A DNA stretch of 64,000 nucleotides from Pilaira anomala (GCA_025716855.1 JAIXMQ010000001.1:957501-1021500); one strand, 5' to 3'. Positions 47,035 through 60,429 are shown, counted from the first letter of the stretch. Numbers and translations: made by a program. Notes: a model not told the origin generated them from the sequence alone.

Positions 47035-47160
47035 ATGCTACAAATTACTTTTACTTTAATAAATTTTAACTTTTTAAAGTCGTAATATTTGTCTATTATT
47101 ATTATTTTTTTTTTTTTCTGGTTAGCATCGTTTTCCCTTTTAGTAATTATATAAAAAAAA

Positions 47161-48931
47161 ATGACTTCGTTAGATACGCAAGGTGAAAACCAAGCAGAAG
47201 AGCCTCTATTACAGCACGAGTCGACTGAACAAGAACCTTCAGAGGTAAGAGGCAACGAAAGAAGCGAATGTCAAGTTTTCACTTTAGAATGAACTAATGA
47301 ATATTCATCAGTATATAAAAATATAGTCTATTCGAGACCCAAGACAAGAGGAAAAAAGAAAGGAAACGATACAGTTTTATGTTGACCAGTTAACTTTATT
47401 GTTTTATCCTTTAATATTGACATTTGCACTCGTTTGTTGGATCGAGATCACTTTAAATATTGACAACTCGGTCATCAGGTAAGTTGAAACAAGAATTAAT
47501 AAAACGTTTTTTTTTTTAACTTGGGCTGTATTAGCAACCCTTTAATGTTTTATGATGAATCAGCTTCCGACAGTACCGGCGTCCGACTCGGTGGAAGTGT
47601 ATTAAATGCTATTTTGGTTGTATGTGGTATTACCACTATGACATTTTTATTTGTCCTTTGTTTTAAATATCGTTTATACAAGGTAACCTAATCTGTTTGC
47701 AGTAAAAGAGAACATAGCTTGTTAAATTACTCTCTTTCTAGTTTATATTTTTTTGGTTGGGACTATCAGTTCTTTCAATTCTTGGTGTGACAACAACTAC
47801 ATTATGGATGTAAGGTTACAAAAAAAAAAAAAAAAAAAAATCGCATTATTTAGTTATTGACATTTTTTTTTTCTTTTTATTCATACATAGTGAGATGATG
47901 ACAGTTTATAGAATACCTTTAGATTATATCACTATGTTAGTATGCAGCTGGAACTTTTCAATTGTTGGTGTCATTGCTATTTTTTGGAATAGTCCTCTTT
48001 GGTTACAACAAGCGTATCTCATTATTGTTAGTACAGCTACAGTAAGTAATGCGATTCTTTCCTTTATTTTAGATCCTTACTTTTTCTTTTTCTTTTTGTA
48101 TTGTATAGTCTATTAGTATGTTAAGAATGCCCCCCTGGACTACATGGACTGTTTTAATAGCTATTTCAATCTATGGTTAGCAATTTCTACTTAAAAGCAT
48201 GAACATACTTATACTAAACCTTAACCTATAGATTTATTTGCAGTGCTTTGTCCTTCTGGTCCTTTAAGGCTGTTGATTTCAATGGCAGAAGAACGACAAG
48301 AAGATATTCCTGCATTAATCTATTCAGCAGGTATGGCGAGTTTAGACGCAGAAGATGATCCTATTGGAGGATATAGAACACAAGAATCCAATAGTAGTAA
48401 AAAGATCAACTGGTCGTCTTGGTTGCCATTTTCCTCTAAAAGTAAAGGTTATACCACGATAGAAAATGAAGACCAATCAGAGGGAAGCTCTCATATGTCC
48501 ATAAATGAACTGGAAAATCTTGCAGAAACAGGTCGCCGGTCAGTACAACAAGGTCATGACTCTGATGATGAAGATGGGGATGAAGATGATATGAATGCTA
48601 TCAAATTAGGTCTGGGTGATTTCATCTTTTATAGCGTGCTTGTAGGAAAAGCATCTCGGACTGATTTAGTGACGCTTTGTCTTTGTGTTATAGCTATTCT
48701 TACTGTAAGTTTTATAATAATTTGATGATATATATATATATATATATATTCAAATCTAACATTTTTTTTTTCCAGGGATTGTCATTAACTATTCTTATAT
48801 TAACACTGAATAGAAAAGCACTTCCTGCATTGCCTATATCTATCTTATTTGGCACTGTTACTTATGCCATTGGGTATTTTATGACAAACAACATGATTTC
48901 TGTTTTATCTATGCAAGCAATTCAAATATAA
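47161..48931 (+). CDS. presenilin, catalytic aspartyl protease of gamma-secretase type
   Basis: Eight exons: 47161-47244, 47327-47478, 47535-47682, 47742-47809, 47891-48041, 48109-48175, 48232-48704 and 48776-48931, giving 432 aa. Presenilins are nine-pass GxGD proteases that cleave transmembrane substrates. Diagnostic motifs are intact: YDLFAVLCPSGPLR with catalytic Asp224 (the codon is split by the sixth intron), LGLGDFIFYSVLVG with catalytic Asp353, and PALPISILFG at 398 onward (PAL motif). Other conserved parts are MFYDESASDSTGVRLGGSVL and LYKFIFFWLGLSVL. The loop between the two aspartates is acidic and Ser-rich. Presenilins are generally missing from Dikarya but kept in some early-diverging fungi, which fits the suspected lineage. 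Partner subunits (nicastrin, APH-1, PEN-2) are not in the window. Confidence 0.95.
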
Positions 48932-50258
48932 AAAGTTCAATTTCCACTACAACAACTGGTTATTTTTGTCAATCTACTTTTACTACACACACACACATCT
49001 GCCAATAAAAAAAAAAAAAGTTATTTACTATGTATTATATAAATATCATTTACTCGTAAAAAGCAGTATACATAACTACCTATAAATATACACACTCTAA
49101 AACAGGTTTTTATCTTGATTATAGTTATTGACTCAAAATAATTTTTTAAGAAGGAATGGAATATGTTCGCATTTTTTAATCAGATATATTTTTCGATAAA
49201 AATGGTCAATACACAAAGTACACGTTTTTATTTATATGTTTTTATTGCTGATAAAAGCTCCAACTATGTGTTTGTGAATGTCAAAAAGATGCAGAGTCAT
49301 TTGAACAAATAACGATTCTGAAGTTAACAATAGTTAACGTGATAATAGTTACTAATTTTTTGGAGGCGTTTTTATATAAATATATATAGCATAGGTGATG
49401 AATTGGTAGTTATTGATATACAAAATGCATAGAATATGAAGTAGTTTCCTAAAAAATGATTATTATCCCTTGATTTATAAACCTGTAGCACGAATCCGGG
49501 AAACAGATTAATCTTTTTGATGCAAATAAAGTATATATCTCAATTATTTCTTTTTTTGTAACTAATAAGCATAATAATGTAATAGAATAAGAATTGCAAA
49601 TAAAAGATGAAGCGATATGATGAGAAAAAAAAAAGTAGTATGATCTTTTAAAAAGAATGATAGTAAAAGAGGGAATGGCACACAGGTTTTGTGTGATATG
49701 AGAGAGAGAGAAAGATAAACTTCTTTTGAAACACACTCTCTGATTTGCTTTTTGCATAATTTATATATAGAGTAAATAAATATTTATTTCCTGAAACTGT
49801 TCTGTCGAATGATTATAAAATCAGTGATAAGAAATTCGATAAGATTACTCTTTTTTTTTTTTTTTTTACGGGTTACACATATCATCCAGAGATTAATAGT
49901 GGTTCTAGATGAAGAGATATGCATATATATATATATAAAAAAAAGACCAATGATGTGAGCGCAACAGTTTTTTATAGGTTATAAAAGCCATATAAGTTAA
50001 TGATGAGATGATAAAAGATGAATGCATGAAAGAACAAAAATAAGAAAGGGGGAAGTCGTATTATAAGATTAAATAAAATCCAAAACATGAGATAGGGCAA
50101 AATGATAAGTGAAATCTTTTACCAATTTTGGCTATTTACTTTAACTTTTATATATCAATATATGTACACATGACTTTTTTATTTGACTTATATAAAAATG
50201 TAAAGGAATAAAACCATAATTTTCCATCTCTTTTGTTTCCTCTTACATATACTTAAAA
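48932..50258. other. intergenic spacer (1.3 kb)
   Basis: AT-rich DNA between presenilin and glutamine synthetase, both plus. It contains short TA and A/T runs and a GA-rich patch (49698-49714). Stretches near 50100-50245 form the glutamine synthetase leader. No GATA-site array or gene was identified with confidence. Confidence 0.45.
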
Positions 50259-51329
50259 ATGGCTGTTGTTTCTAACCCTACAATTCTTCAAAAATATCTT
50301 TCTCTTGCTCAACATGATAAGGTTCAAGTAGAGTATATTTGGATTGATGCTAAGAATGGTTTAAGATCTAAGACACGTACACTCGATTTTGTACCCAAGA
50401 CACCTAGTGAATTGCCTGAATGGAATTACGATGGTTCATCTACAGGTCAAGCAGAAGGTCATGATTCAGATGTACTTATTCAACCGGTTGCAATCTTTGC
50501 CGATCCATTCCGTGGTGGAAACAATAAACTTGTACTTTGCGAGACTTTTAATAATGATGGTACACCCCATGCAACCAATTACCGACACGCTTGTAAAAAA
50601 ATGATGGATTTGCATGCAGAATCCAAGCCTTGGTTTGGTATTGAACAAGAATACATGTTGTTTGATCCAGAGACATCCAAGCCTTATGGTTGGCCAATGC
50701 ATGGGTTTCCTGAAGCCCAGGGTAAGTACTATTGTGGTGTTGGTGCTGGTAAGATCTTTGGACGTGATATTGTTGAAGCCCATTACCGTGCCTGTTTATA
50801 TGCTGGAGTGAACATCTCTGGCGTCAATGCAGAAGTAGCACCTGGTCAATTTGAGTTCCAAGTAGGACCTTGTGTTGGAATTGATATGGGAGATCATCTT
50901 TGGGTTGCTCGATATATTCTTGAACGTGTGTCAGAAGACTTTGGAATTATTGTGTCGATTCATCCTAAGCCTATTAAGGGAGATTGGAATGGAGCAGGGT
51001 GTCATACGAATTTTTCTACAGAGGAGATGCGTCAAGAAGGTGGTATTGCTGCTATTGAAAAGTCTATCAAGAAATTAAGTGTACGCCATGCAGAACATAT
51101 TGCAGTTTATGGAGAAGATAATGATCAACGTTTGACGGGCCGACATGAGACTGGACATATTAATGATTTTAGTTCAGGTGTTGCTAATCGTGGTGCATCG
51201 ATTCGTATTCCTCGTCATGTCGGTATTGAAGGAAAAGGATATTATGAAGATCGTCGTCCTGCTTCTAATATTGATCCTTATCGAGTTACGGAAATTATTA
51301 TTGAATCTACTTTTATGCCTGATGCTTAA
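50259..51329 (+). CDS. GLN1: glutamine synthetase, type II
   Basis: Single exon, 356 aa, the usual eukaryotic GSII length. It joins ammonia to glutamate with ATP in the cytosol. Conserved motifs are complete: [17 protein letters not shown] (Glu/Ser substrate region), [12 protein letters not shown] (metal-binding Glu pair), [38 protein letters not shown] (ATP-binding), RLTGRHETG and [15 protein letters not shown], then [17 protein letters not shown]. The C-terminus ends MPDA, shorter than in yeast. It is the only long intronless, strongly codon-regular gene in the right half, which fits high expression. Confidence 0.97.
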   Translation: MAVVSNPTILQKYLSLAQHDKVQVEYIWIDAKNGLRSKTRTLDFVPKTPSELPEWNYDGSSTGQAEGHDSDVLIQPVAIFADPFRGGNNKLVLCETFNNDGTPHATNYRHACKKMMDLHAESKPWFGIEQEYMLFDPETSKPYGWPMHGFPEAQGKYYCGVGAGKIFGRDIVEAHYRACLYAGVNISGVNAEVAPGQFEFQVGPCVGIDMGDHLWVARYILERVSEDFGIIVSIHPKPIKGDWNGAGCHTNFSTEEMRQEGGIAAIEKSIKKLSVRHAEHIAVYGEDNDQRLTGRHETGHINDFSSGVANRGASIRIPRHVGIEGKGYYEDRRPASNIDPYRVTEIIIESTFMPDA

Positions 51330-51699
51330 TAAGAAAAATAATCTTTATCTAATCTTTTGGTAATATCAACCCCTTTTTATTTTTGTATATGAACACTTCT
51401 CCCCCCCTTTTTTTTATGATAAAGAATAATAAAGAAATAAATTAAAACATTTTATTATCTGCGTCACTTATAGAAGATTCATTATACTAATTAAAGTGTA
51501 AAATAAGCTTTTTAGGTGACTTGTTTAAAAAAAAAAAAAAAAAAAAAAAAAACTCGGGTGAAACACTAAAAGGCACACACAGATTCAAAAGAGGAAGAAT
51601 GAAATTTAAAATAAAGCGTATAAACGACGCAAAAATATACATAAAGGGTTTTTCTCCTTTTCTTTTCTCTCTCTCTATCCATTTTTATACATATTATAA
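51330..51699. other. intergenic spacer with homopolymers
   Basis: About 370 bp: glutamine synthetase 3' region, a 28-A run near 51525-51552, and the A/T-rich leader of the next gene. A 60-codon frame starting at 51521 is made from the A run and is rejected. Confidence 0.5.
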
Positions 51700-53433
51700 A
51701 TGAGAAGAGGTACGTTGCGTTCAGCAACTATCAGTATTGGATTCATCCTATTTACTTTTTTCATATTACGTCTTTTAAGTCAACCAAAAGAAGAAATTAA
51801 AACGAAACCAAGAGTGGCAAATAAAAATCCAAGCGAAAAGTTCATGTCGTTTTTTCCTCACGGGTAAAAAAAATATATATATATTATATAAGCTACAAGA
51901 AGATAAACTAATTTTTTTTTTTTTTTGAAAATATAGAAACTTTGCTACACAACATGAATCGGTTAGAAATGCTTTACGTATTGCGTTAGAAACAAACCGT
52001 ACTTTAATATTACCTCAACTAAGACTTGGTAAAAATAGAGATTGGGCACCTTTCCCCATCTTGGCAAAACATTATGAATCGCAAGAAAAGGCCATATTGA
52101 AGATTACGTGTGAACGCAAAGAAGGAAACTGGATGACTCAGTTCCAGCCCTGTATTGAATTAAATGAATGGATAGAGTTACCTTGGTCTACTTTTTATAA
52201 TTTGGATAGACTACGTAAAGAATTCAAGTTGCGTATTATTGAACGTGTCTATGATCATGGATGGGGAAGTAATGATAAATTGATACCGTTTATAAGCGAA
52301 GAAGAAGTGATTGTAGTAGATCCAACTAGTTTTCCAAGTAATGGATCCGATTGGGAGAGCATGGGACAAGCAATGGTTAAATCTAATAGCGAAGGATTAT
52401 TTTCTAGATTCTTTTCAGTTAAAAAAAATGAAGAAGGAGAGAGTCTAAAGTTAAAGAGTGGATTAAAAAATGTAATTCGATCTGAAGATTTAATGGGTAT
52501 TGAAGAAAAGTATATTCAGTTTGGATCTTTAGTATACGGATTACGATTTCTGACTAGTCTTAGCCCACAGCAGACTGCATTACAACAAGGACTAAAAGAT
52601 ACTGGGGTATTTTTGATACCGGATAGATTTTATGCAGTGAATCAGGTTGCACAAGCGATAACTGAAACTTTGGGTGGAGAAAAGAAGTTTAATAGTATTC
52701 AATTATCGTTTGAACAATTGGTGATGACAGAATTGATCAATCAAATGAATATGAAACGAGAGAATGCGGTGATTGAAGGACAAGAGTTTAAGGATGATAC
52801 AAAGTTTAGTTTTGAAGATGGAAGAGCTTATGGTGGGAAAGAATTGTTGGATCAATTGAGTTCAATAGGGCAAACAGAACTGATGTCTGCAGTCGTAAGA
52901 GAATTGAGTGGAGATATGCCAATCAATCAAGCGATTTCAGCTGGTTTACCATTGAAAGAATCGTTATTAAAGGAATTGATAAATAATAAGCAGCAAGTGA
53001 ATCATAGTATTCAGAATCGACATGAATTATTGTTGGCTTGCATTGATTATAGAAAAGCAGTAGATGCACGATATCCGATTTATTATTTATCTAACGATGT
53101 TTATAGTGATGATATCTATGCACATTTGGAATTATTTGGTCCGATGATAAAATCCTTTCCTTGTACTTTTACAAAACATGATATGTACAGTTGGAATAAA
53201 ATTGATAAAGATTGGACAAAGAAAGTGAGTGTCTTTAGAGATCCTGAGGTTGACTATGAAAAATTGATTTCACCAATTATTGATATTTTGGTAGCAAGTA
53301 AAGGTAAAACAATTACAAAAACAGATACATATAAACAAATAATAATAATATTCTCTCTTTATTATTTTAAATAGGTTATTCTTTCTTTGAGGTACCAGTG
53401 ACAAAATTAACACGTCTACTCTCATGGAATTAA
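51700..53433 (+). CDS. type II membrane protein, O-fucosyltransferase/CigA-like glycosyltransferase
   Basis: Exons 51700-51863, 51937-53303 and 53375-53433 give 529 aa. A short basic tail (MRRGTLRSAT) precedes one hydrophobic segment (about residues 10-26), the layout of a Golgi type II enzyme. Right after the first junction, HGNFATQHESVRNALRIALE followed by TNRTLILPQLRLGK resembles the start of GT-B O-fucosyltransferase-like folds and of fungal CigA-type proteins, where a Gly-x-x-Asn/Gln loop begins the nucleotide-sugar fold. Later parts are less recognisable: VYGLRFLTSL, RFYAVNQVAQAI, and a C-terminal SFFEVPVTKLTRLLSWN in its own small exon. The long middle (residues 180-420) is Gln/Glu-rich. 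The donor sugar and acceptor are unknown; the family call is moderate. Confidence 0.62.
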
Positions 53434-53766
53434 AAAGAGAGAGAGAGAGAGAGAGAGACGCCTTTTTTATTTTGCATTCCCAGTTTTATTCAACTCTTGA
53501 TCCCTTTTTTTTATATTCTTATTATCCTATATCCAAGAGATAAAAAAAAAGAAAAAAGAAAAGAACCCCTTGCATTTTTTTTTTATTTATTTGGCTCTGA
53601 ATATATATATATATTTATATATTTTTTCTGTATATAACGTAACAAAGGTCATTTATTTATTTATTTTTCTTAAAACGTTGACTTTTTGTTTATTTCACTC
53701 TTATTATTCTTTTCTCTTTCTCTTTCTCTCCTTTTCTCTCTTTCTCTTTATTATATATATATATAA
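53434..53766. other. pyrimidine-rich leader and spacer
   Basis: A GA dinucleotide run (about 53434-53458) follows the stop. Long T-, CT- and TA-rich tracts (53505-53765) run up to the TBC gene ATG. No gene seen. Confidence 0.5.
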
Positions 53767-56546
53767 ATGCTGTCTACAAAAGAATACAATACACAAATAC
53801 CAGAATTAAAAGATGATATCATTCTTGTTTACTCTTTACCTGAAACGATATTAAATAAACCTCAACCACCTATTCCCAGTATAAATTCATCCTCTACCAG
53901 GACCAGTTTAGATGATAATTTCAATGACGATTTATTCTACAGACTTGAAAAAGAAAATGCTCGTTTACCACCCCAAGTAAATATATATATATGTATATAT
54001 AAAAGAGAGTGAGCAACTCATCATCTCCTCCCCCCTTTATTAAAATTATATTTCTTCTTCTGCCTCTCCTCCCCCCTCCCCCTCCCCCTTTAGGATTCCA
54101 CAGCATTTATATTAGCACAAATTGAACGTCAAAATGCATTATTAGAAAAAGATCCAAAATCAATTTATATCCAATCGAACGAACTCAAAGCACATTTTTC
54201 AACGGTACAACGATTAGTGAAAGATAATATAGAGGAAGAAGGAGGAGAAGAAGCAACATTAGAAGAAGAGATTGATTGGGGATTTTGGGAAGCGGTAATT
54301 CAGGATTCAGAGCAAGTGGCAGTGAAATTACCTCACTTGCTATCATTAAAGTTAAGATCGGGTATTCCTGCACGCGTCAGAGGATTAATGTGGCAGGCCA
54401 TGTCGAAATCCGCCTCACTTCATTTAGAAACAGTGTATGAACAATTGTGTAAAGAGAAATCACCCCAGGAAAGAATCATTCAACGTGATCTGGCTAGAAC
54501 GTTTCCTCGTATTGATATGTTTAAACAGGAAAATGGACAAGGACAGAGTTCGATGAGACGGATTTTGGAAGCGTATAGTCTGTATGATACTGAAGTGGGG
54601 TATTGTCAAGGATTAGCCTTTGTTGTAGGACCTCTTTTGATGAATGTAAAAAGAAAAAAAAAATGAGATAGTGTAGATGGGGTTTTTTTTTGTAGTTGTT
54701 GATTTTTTTGTTTTTTGTTTATGTAGATGCCAGAATCACAATCATTTTGTGTATTTGTTAGGTAGTACCTAAATAAATAAATACAAAAAAAAAAAAGCTA
54801 ACCACGGATTTTTGTTTTACTAGGTTGATGGAGACGTACGAAATGAGATCGATGTTTACACTAAATATGGAAGGACTTCAATTAAGATTATATCAATTCT
54901 CTAGCTTACTACAAGAGATGATACCTAACCTATCCGACCATCTATCTAAATTGGGCGTACATGCAGCGATGTATGCCTCACAATGGTTTCTAACGCTATT
55001 CGCCTATGTATTTCCTATGGACTTGGTGACACGTATCTACGATATCATCTTTGCAGAAGGAGCAGCGGAAACGATTATGCGAGTAGCGATAGCCATGTTA
55101 AAACGATCATCAGAAACGATCCTTGGATTTGACGAATTTGAAGATATTCTTGATTTTGTTACAACAAAAAAATTGTGTGGACCTTATGCAGAGAATTATA
55201 GTCATGTGATAAGGGATGCGATGGCACTTTCGGATATGATCACAAGAGAGAAAATGGATCAACTTTCAAGCGAGTATAGTACCGTAGTGACAAGTACGAC
55301 TGCAGAAGCAGCAGCAGCAGCAGGAAGATTTGGTGCGTTTTGGAAAAAGAGAATGATAAATAAACCAGATATGAAACGATCTGTGAGTAATAATAGTCAT
55401 GATAATAATCCAGTGACACAACATGTTACAACTACTTTACCGGTTCCTGTGCTAAAGAAACGATGGTCTTCTGTTTCTTCTCGACAAGATTTAGCCTATC
55501 GTCATGCTGCTGCTTATGAAGAAGATGCAATGCAAGAATTGATTATACAACATAAAAAGATGGTGAATGAATTGGTTGAGTTGAGATATGATAAACAAGA
55601 TTTAGAATCAGAAAGAGATGCATTGAAATTAACTATACTTGAGTTAGAACGTCGTCGGTTAGATAAAAGAAGATTTTCTGCAGATAAGGAAGCGAAGTTG
55701 ATCTTTTTATGTGATGGTGATTCGAATCATGGTGGCGGTGGTGGTGGTGGTGGTGGTGGTGGGATAGATAGTTCTAGGTCATTTAGTGATTTAGCTATTG
55801 CTAGTAAAGAAGAAGAACATTTGATGTTGATGAGTAGCAGTCGAGAGAATTCAATACATATGTTGAGTAGTAGTAGTAGTCAGAGTTATACTACGACCGA
55901 ATTTGAAGATGAAGAAGAAGAAGAGCGATTATCACTTTCTTTAACAACGAATGGAGCGATTTTTGGAGATGAAGAAGAACTTTCAACCCAAATTGTTCAT
56001 TTGAAAGTCAAGAATTTTGAATTAGAGCAACAGATTGAGAAATTGAATTCGGATATTGAACAAATTACATCTAAATTTGATATGGTGAATGAAGGACAGA
56101 TTGCATTAATAGATAAATTGATGGTGATGAAGACGGAGATGGATGAATGTTTAACAGAGGTACAGAATAAGAACAAAATTGTGGCATCCGTCAATGAAGA
56201 GAATCAAGAATTAAGACAAGAAATAGAGAGGTTAAAACAATCTTTATCGAATTGTCGTATTGAGAATGGAGTACTAAATCAAGACTTGGCTTTATTGAAA
56301 AGTAAAAAAGATGATGAATTGACACGGCTTGTGAGGTCGAATCCAATTCGAATGCGTCGACATAGTACTACATCTTCTTGTATGTTGACTATTGTCAAGA
56401 ATAAACGTATTCATCAGTTGGAACAGTCTTTGGCTGCGACCAAAGTCAAGTTGGCAGAATATGAATCATCTGCAAGTACGAATAGTAAAAAGAAATCTAC
56501 TATCTATGGTCGTGTATTACATGCGATGAAATATAATAATAATTAG
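53767..56546 (+). CDS. TBC-domain Rab GTPase-activating protein (GYP5/EVI5-like)
   Basis: Exons 53767-53976, 54094-54645, 54727-54761 and 54824-56546 give 839 aa. Rab-GAPs speed GTP hydrolysis on Rab proteins during secretory and endosomal traffic. The TBC domain starts at SGIPARVRGLMWQAMSK (about residue 159). It contains the Arg-finger motif RDLARTFPRID with Arg205 and the Gln-finger motif GYCQGLAFVVGPLL at 239 onward, so it should be active. Exon 3 is only 35 bp but codes the expected MPESQSFCVFV stretch. WFLTLFAYVFPMDLVTRIYD closes the domain. The C-terminal half has a poly-Gly run (about 569-580, coded by GGT/GGC), acidic patches and a long coiled coil (about 660-770), typical of the GYP5/EVI5 group. 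The target Rab is not known. Confidence 0.92.
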
Positions 56547-56799
56547 TTGGATTCATATTGATGTTGTTTTGTATTTGTTATTTAAATTTTATATACATAT
56601 TAAAAAAAAAAAAAAATGAGATCTTTATACGACAGTTACTGCTTCTTATTGTAAAATGAGTAATAATGTACACCATTCACTTGTACTTGATTTCTTTCAC
56701 CCTGCATATATGTGTGTATTTCTGTACCACAGCAAAAGAAATTATGCACGTGTGGATAAAAAGTTAGTAAGCACCTTTTTTTTTTTCCTTCCTTTTTTC

Positions 56800-56839
<40 letters not shown>

Positions 56840-56844
56840 CAACC

Positions 56845-57436
56845 ATGTCTGTTAGTAAAAGACGTCTTGGTCAAATTGCTTCTCAATTAGCTAGCTCCAG
56901 TCCAAATACAACACGTACTTTGACTACGAAAGTTGTCAAGGAGACTTTTAGAAATAAACAAGATTATAAATACTTTTTACCTATTCAAACCAGGTAAGAT
57001 ATATATATATATATATGTTCCAACTAAAGAAAAATATTAACCAACAATAAAAAGATGGAGTGATATGGACTGTTATGGCCATGTCAATAATTCAATTTAT
57101 TATCATTATTTTGATACGGTTATCAATGAATATTTGATTAAAAATTGTGGATTAGAACCAAATAGTACGACGAAACCTATTGGATTAGTAGTAGCTAGTC
57201 AAGCTAATTTCTACGCGTCTGCTTCGTATCCTAACATGATTTCAGCAGGATTAGCAGTTACAAAAGTAGGGAAATCCAGTATTACGTATCGAGTTGGTAT
57301 ATTTGAATCGAATGAAGCTTTAGCTTGTGTTGTAGGTGGATTTACACATGTGTTTGTGAATAATGATGATCGTAGACCAGTGACAAAATTACCTGATGAA
57401 ATTTTGCATGGTGTCAAAAATGTATTAATAGAATAA
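56845..57436 (+). CDS. hotdog-fold acyl-CoA thioesterase (4HBT family)
   Basis: Exons 56845-56993 and 57055-57436 give 176 aa. The signature WSDMDCYGHVNNSIYYHYFD (residues 51-70) is the 4HBT-type active-site motif, with Asp55, Gly58-His59 and the Asn pair, and the family hydrolyses acyl-CoA thioesters. The rest has the expected strands: KPIGLVVASQANFYAS, AGLAVTKVGKSSITYRVGIF and ACVVGGFTHVFVN. Residues 1-45 are basic, Ser/Thr-rich and nearly free of acidic residues, so a mitochondrial targeting peptide is possible. The start at 56845 sits after a TA/T-rich leader in aaccATGT context. The substrate chain length cannot be told from sequence. Confidence 0.88.
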
Positions 57437-57644
57437 AAATATTTATTGATACAATTAAAAAAAAAAGGTATAATAATGAACATTAAAAAGAGAGAGAGAT
57501 TGTGTGTGTTTCCCGAAAGAAGAAGGAAGAAAGGGAATATTAAAAAATTAGTTTGTGAGTTTCTTTTCTTTGCTATAAATATATATATATATATAAAAAA
57601 AGGTGTTTAGTTTTTTAAGCCATAAGAAAGTGCTTTAAATGACT

Positions 57645-58982
57645 TTACCTAGGCTTAGTGCTTCTTTTAACAACTGTCTCACCCTCCTCATCTTCATCAT
57701 CACTACGAGGATCATCGGTACCACTACCAGTAAACAACTTTGTGATGACCTTTACGATCATCATGAACCAATAAGCCATGATGACGTTCAACGTCACCAA
57801 AAGACCAACATAAACTCTTTGTGTATTAGCACTGAAATACTTTCCTTCCTCAGGTATCCATTCTAACTTGAAATAACGAGCAGGTTCAACTATAATTAAA
57901 TAAAGTTTAGATTTTCAATCTATTTGTATGTTTTTTTTTTCTTGAATTATTTACCTGCAACACTCCAGGTGACAATAGAGAATAAGACATGACGTGTAAT
58001 AGGCCATGCGATAGCAAAAAGTCCGAATGCAATATCACATACATTGGTAAATCCTAAGTACTTTAAGATCTTGGCCATCTATTTTTGACAAATTTTTTTT
58101 TTAGTGAGTTTTACCAATTATACACAGATAAAGTTTTTTTTTTTTTTTTTTACTTACAGATAAGAAGATATCACAAAGATCCATACAACAGAGTACACCA
58201 TTACCAACACGAGTCAAGTTGACATAGTAACTAGAACCGACAAGAATAATGGTAATAATATGATGTGAAAGCATAGCAACATGATCATTTCTACGTTTTT
58301 CGGTATGAAGACTATAAATTTGTTGGAACCAGAAACCGAGTTGCATCAAGTAATAATATTTCATGTCTCTTGAAATAAGAATATGAGGATAATCGATCCA
58401 GTAATAAGAAGTATTTAACCAATGAGGGCCGTTGTACATAACATACTATTGTTACCATAGTAAAATTTAATATGTTGTGTATAACCAAGAAGAAAAAAAA
58501 AAAAAAAATACTTACCAAACCAGCACCACCAAAAACTACATAATAAGCAAATATATACAATTGTTCAGCTACTCTTTGTCTTTTAGAAGGGTCTGCAATA
58601 TTGAAATAATTAGCAAGAGGAAGGTAACCATATTTAATGAAGGAAGCACGAAGGAAGGTAAACATGATTGCCCAAAAAAATACAAAATAAGCATCTCCAA
58701 CACCTTTATCGAATTGATCAGGTCCGACTTCATATGAAATGAATAAAAATTGACTAGCAATAGGATATCCAAGTAAATAATAAATCACAACACTTAATAC
58801 AATAGAGCCAGAAAACTCTTTAGAAAAAAAAAAAAAAACTATATTAGCCTTTTTTTGATCCCCCTTTTTTTTTTTTTCCTCTTGTATTTACCTGCTTCAT
58901 ATTCTAAAAACATTTTTTGAAGTGATTGAGATCGTTTTTTAGGTGGAGTGACCACAGAATTCTTTTCTTTTACCGAAGTCAT
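57645..58982 (-). CDS. LAG1: ceramide synthase, TLC domain (LAG1/LAC1)
   Basis: Exons (minus) 58982-58892, 58817-58516, 58445-58158, 58078-57955 and 57889-57645 give 349 aa. It N-acylates sphingoid bases with fatty acyl-CoA in the ER. The TLC core is intact: FWAIMFTFLRASFIKYGYLP, KRQRVAEQLYIFAYYVVFGG, NTSYYWIDYPH, MQLGFWFQQIYSL followed by HTEKRRNDHVAMLSHHIITI with the catalytic His192-His193 pair, and NGVLCCMDLCDIFLSMAKIL. About seven hydrophobic segments are seen. The cytosolic tail is acidic (DDPRSDDEDEEGE), as in yeast Lag1/Lac1, where such sites are casein kinase 2 targets. All five exons splice in consistent phase. The gene converges on the thioesterase with about 200 bp between stops. 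Confidence 0.93.
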
Positions 58983-60429
58983 TTTGTTTTGTTTTTTTTA
59001 AAAAAAAAAAAAAGAAAAGAAAAAAGAGGAAAAAAGAGAACAAAATAAGAATTTCTTCCCCTTTTTATAATATACTCACAAAATATAAGCCCACGCGAGA
59101 CAATTTAATTCGGTAGTCCTTTTTTTTTTTTTTTTTTTTTTTCAATTACAACTTGAAATGTATCACAGAAATATTCTTTTTTTTCCTTCTTTTTTTCTCT
59201 TTTTATTTAAAACTCAAATTTCCCGGGATCAATGATTTTTTATTCTAGATGTTTTTTGTTTGATGATTATAAAACAAAAAAGAAGAATCTTGTGTTTTAA
59301 CACTGTGTTGCTATGACAATTTTTTTTTTTTTTTTTTTACAATAAAATAAAGTTCGAACCTAATATAGCGTGTAATCTATTTTGTTTTTTTTTAAAGCGC
59401 CATTTATTCATTTTTTTGATCTCTTTTTATTTGTTTAATGCAACTATTACACAAAATCGAAATAAGATAGTTTATTTATTTCTTTTTTTTTTTTTTTTTG
59501 CAGATCAAAATGTGGTACCATGCTCATTTGTTTTTATCTTAATATGGAGTATTATAAAATCCATAAACATCAAACTTGGATTTGTTAATTGCTTTTTCTC
59601 CCACAAAATGGCGGAGACAAAAATAATACCTAAAATCATATGAGTAGTTTAAATCTTTTTTTTTTTTCTTTGTTTAGTGGAAATTTAGAGTTGACCGTAT
59701 TGGGTATCGCATATCATTGTTTGCCCTCTGCTCGATCCAAAGGATCAACCGTTTGTGACAGTTGCTGACACTCTCTAATGAGAAAAGAAAAAAAAGTCAA
59801 TTTAAAAAACAATTGTACCTGAGCTAATATATACATACCTTGGCAATAAAGAAGCGGTGGTTTTTATGCCCTACTCACTTTCCAATAAGGATGCTGTTTA
59901 TAAAAGGGACAACTTACAAAAAAAAAAAAGTGGATATATGTATTTTTATGATTATTGGTAAATTTGCAGTTCAATTTAAGCTTTCTTCAACTTATAGGTA
60001 GCAATAGCATTTATACGACTAAACGTAGACTCTGCTGTTGTTAATATACGAAATAGAAGTAAAAGGAGCTATTTCTAGCCTTACTGCCGCGGACATACCA
60101 ATTACTATCAGCTGACAGATTATACTGTTGAGTTATAGTTAATTAAACAAGAAACATCATTATTGTGAGAGATGTTCTGTAAAAGGGACTAACTTTATTT
60201 ATTTACAGTTTCATCATTTATTTATACTCACGTTGACCACTGATACAGAGGTCAATGATAATATTTTTGACTTTAGGGAGGGGTTTGAAATTTGGCGCAC
60301 ACCACATGATGTATACACATATATCATCACAAATAGGTTTATTTCTCTCTCTCTCTCTCTCTCTTTCTTTTATATATATATATATTTTCTTTTCTAAATA
60401 AGATATGAATACTCTTGCTGCTTTCACTT
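58983..60429. other. gene-poor spacer rich in T homopolymers
   Basis: Region upstream of the ceramide synthase. It contains a 23-T run at about 59120-59142 and other T runs near 59320-59338 and 59482-59500. A CT microsatellite lies at about 60345-60366. Short frames are low-complexity. No gene is supported. Confidence 0.45.
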
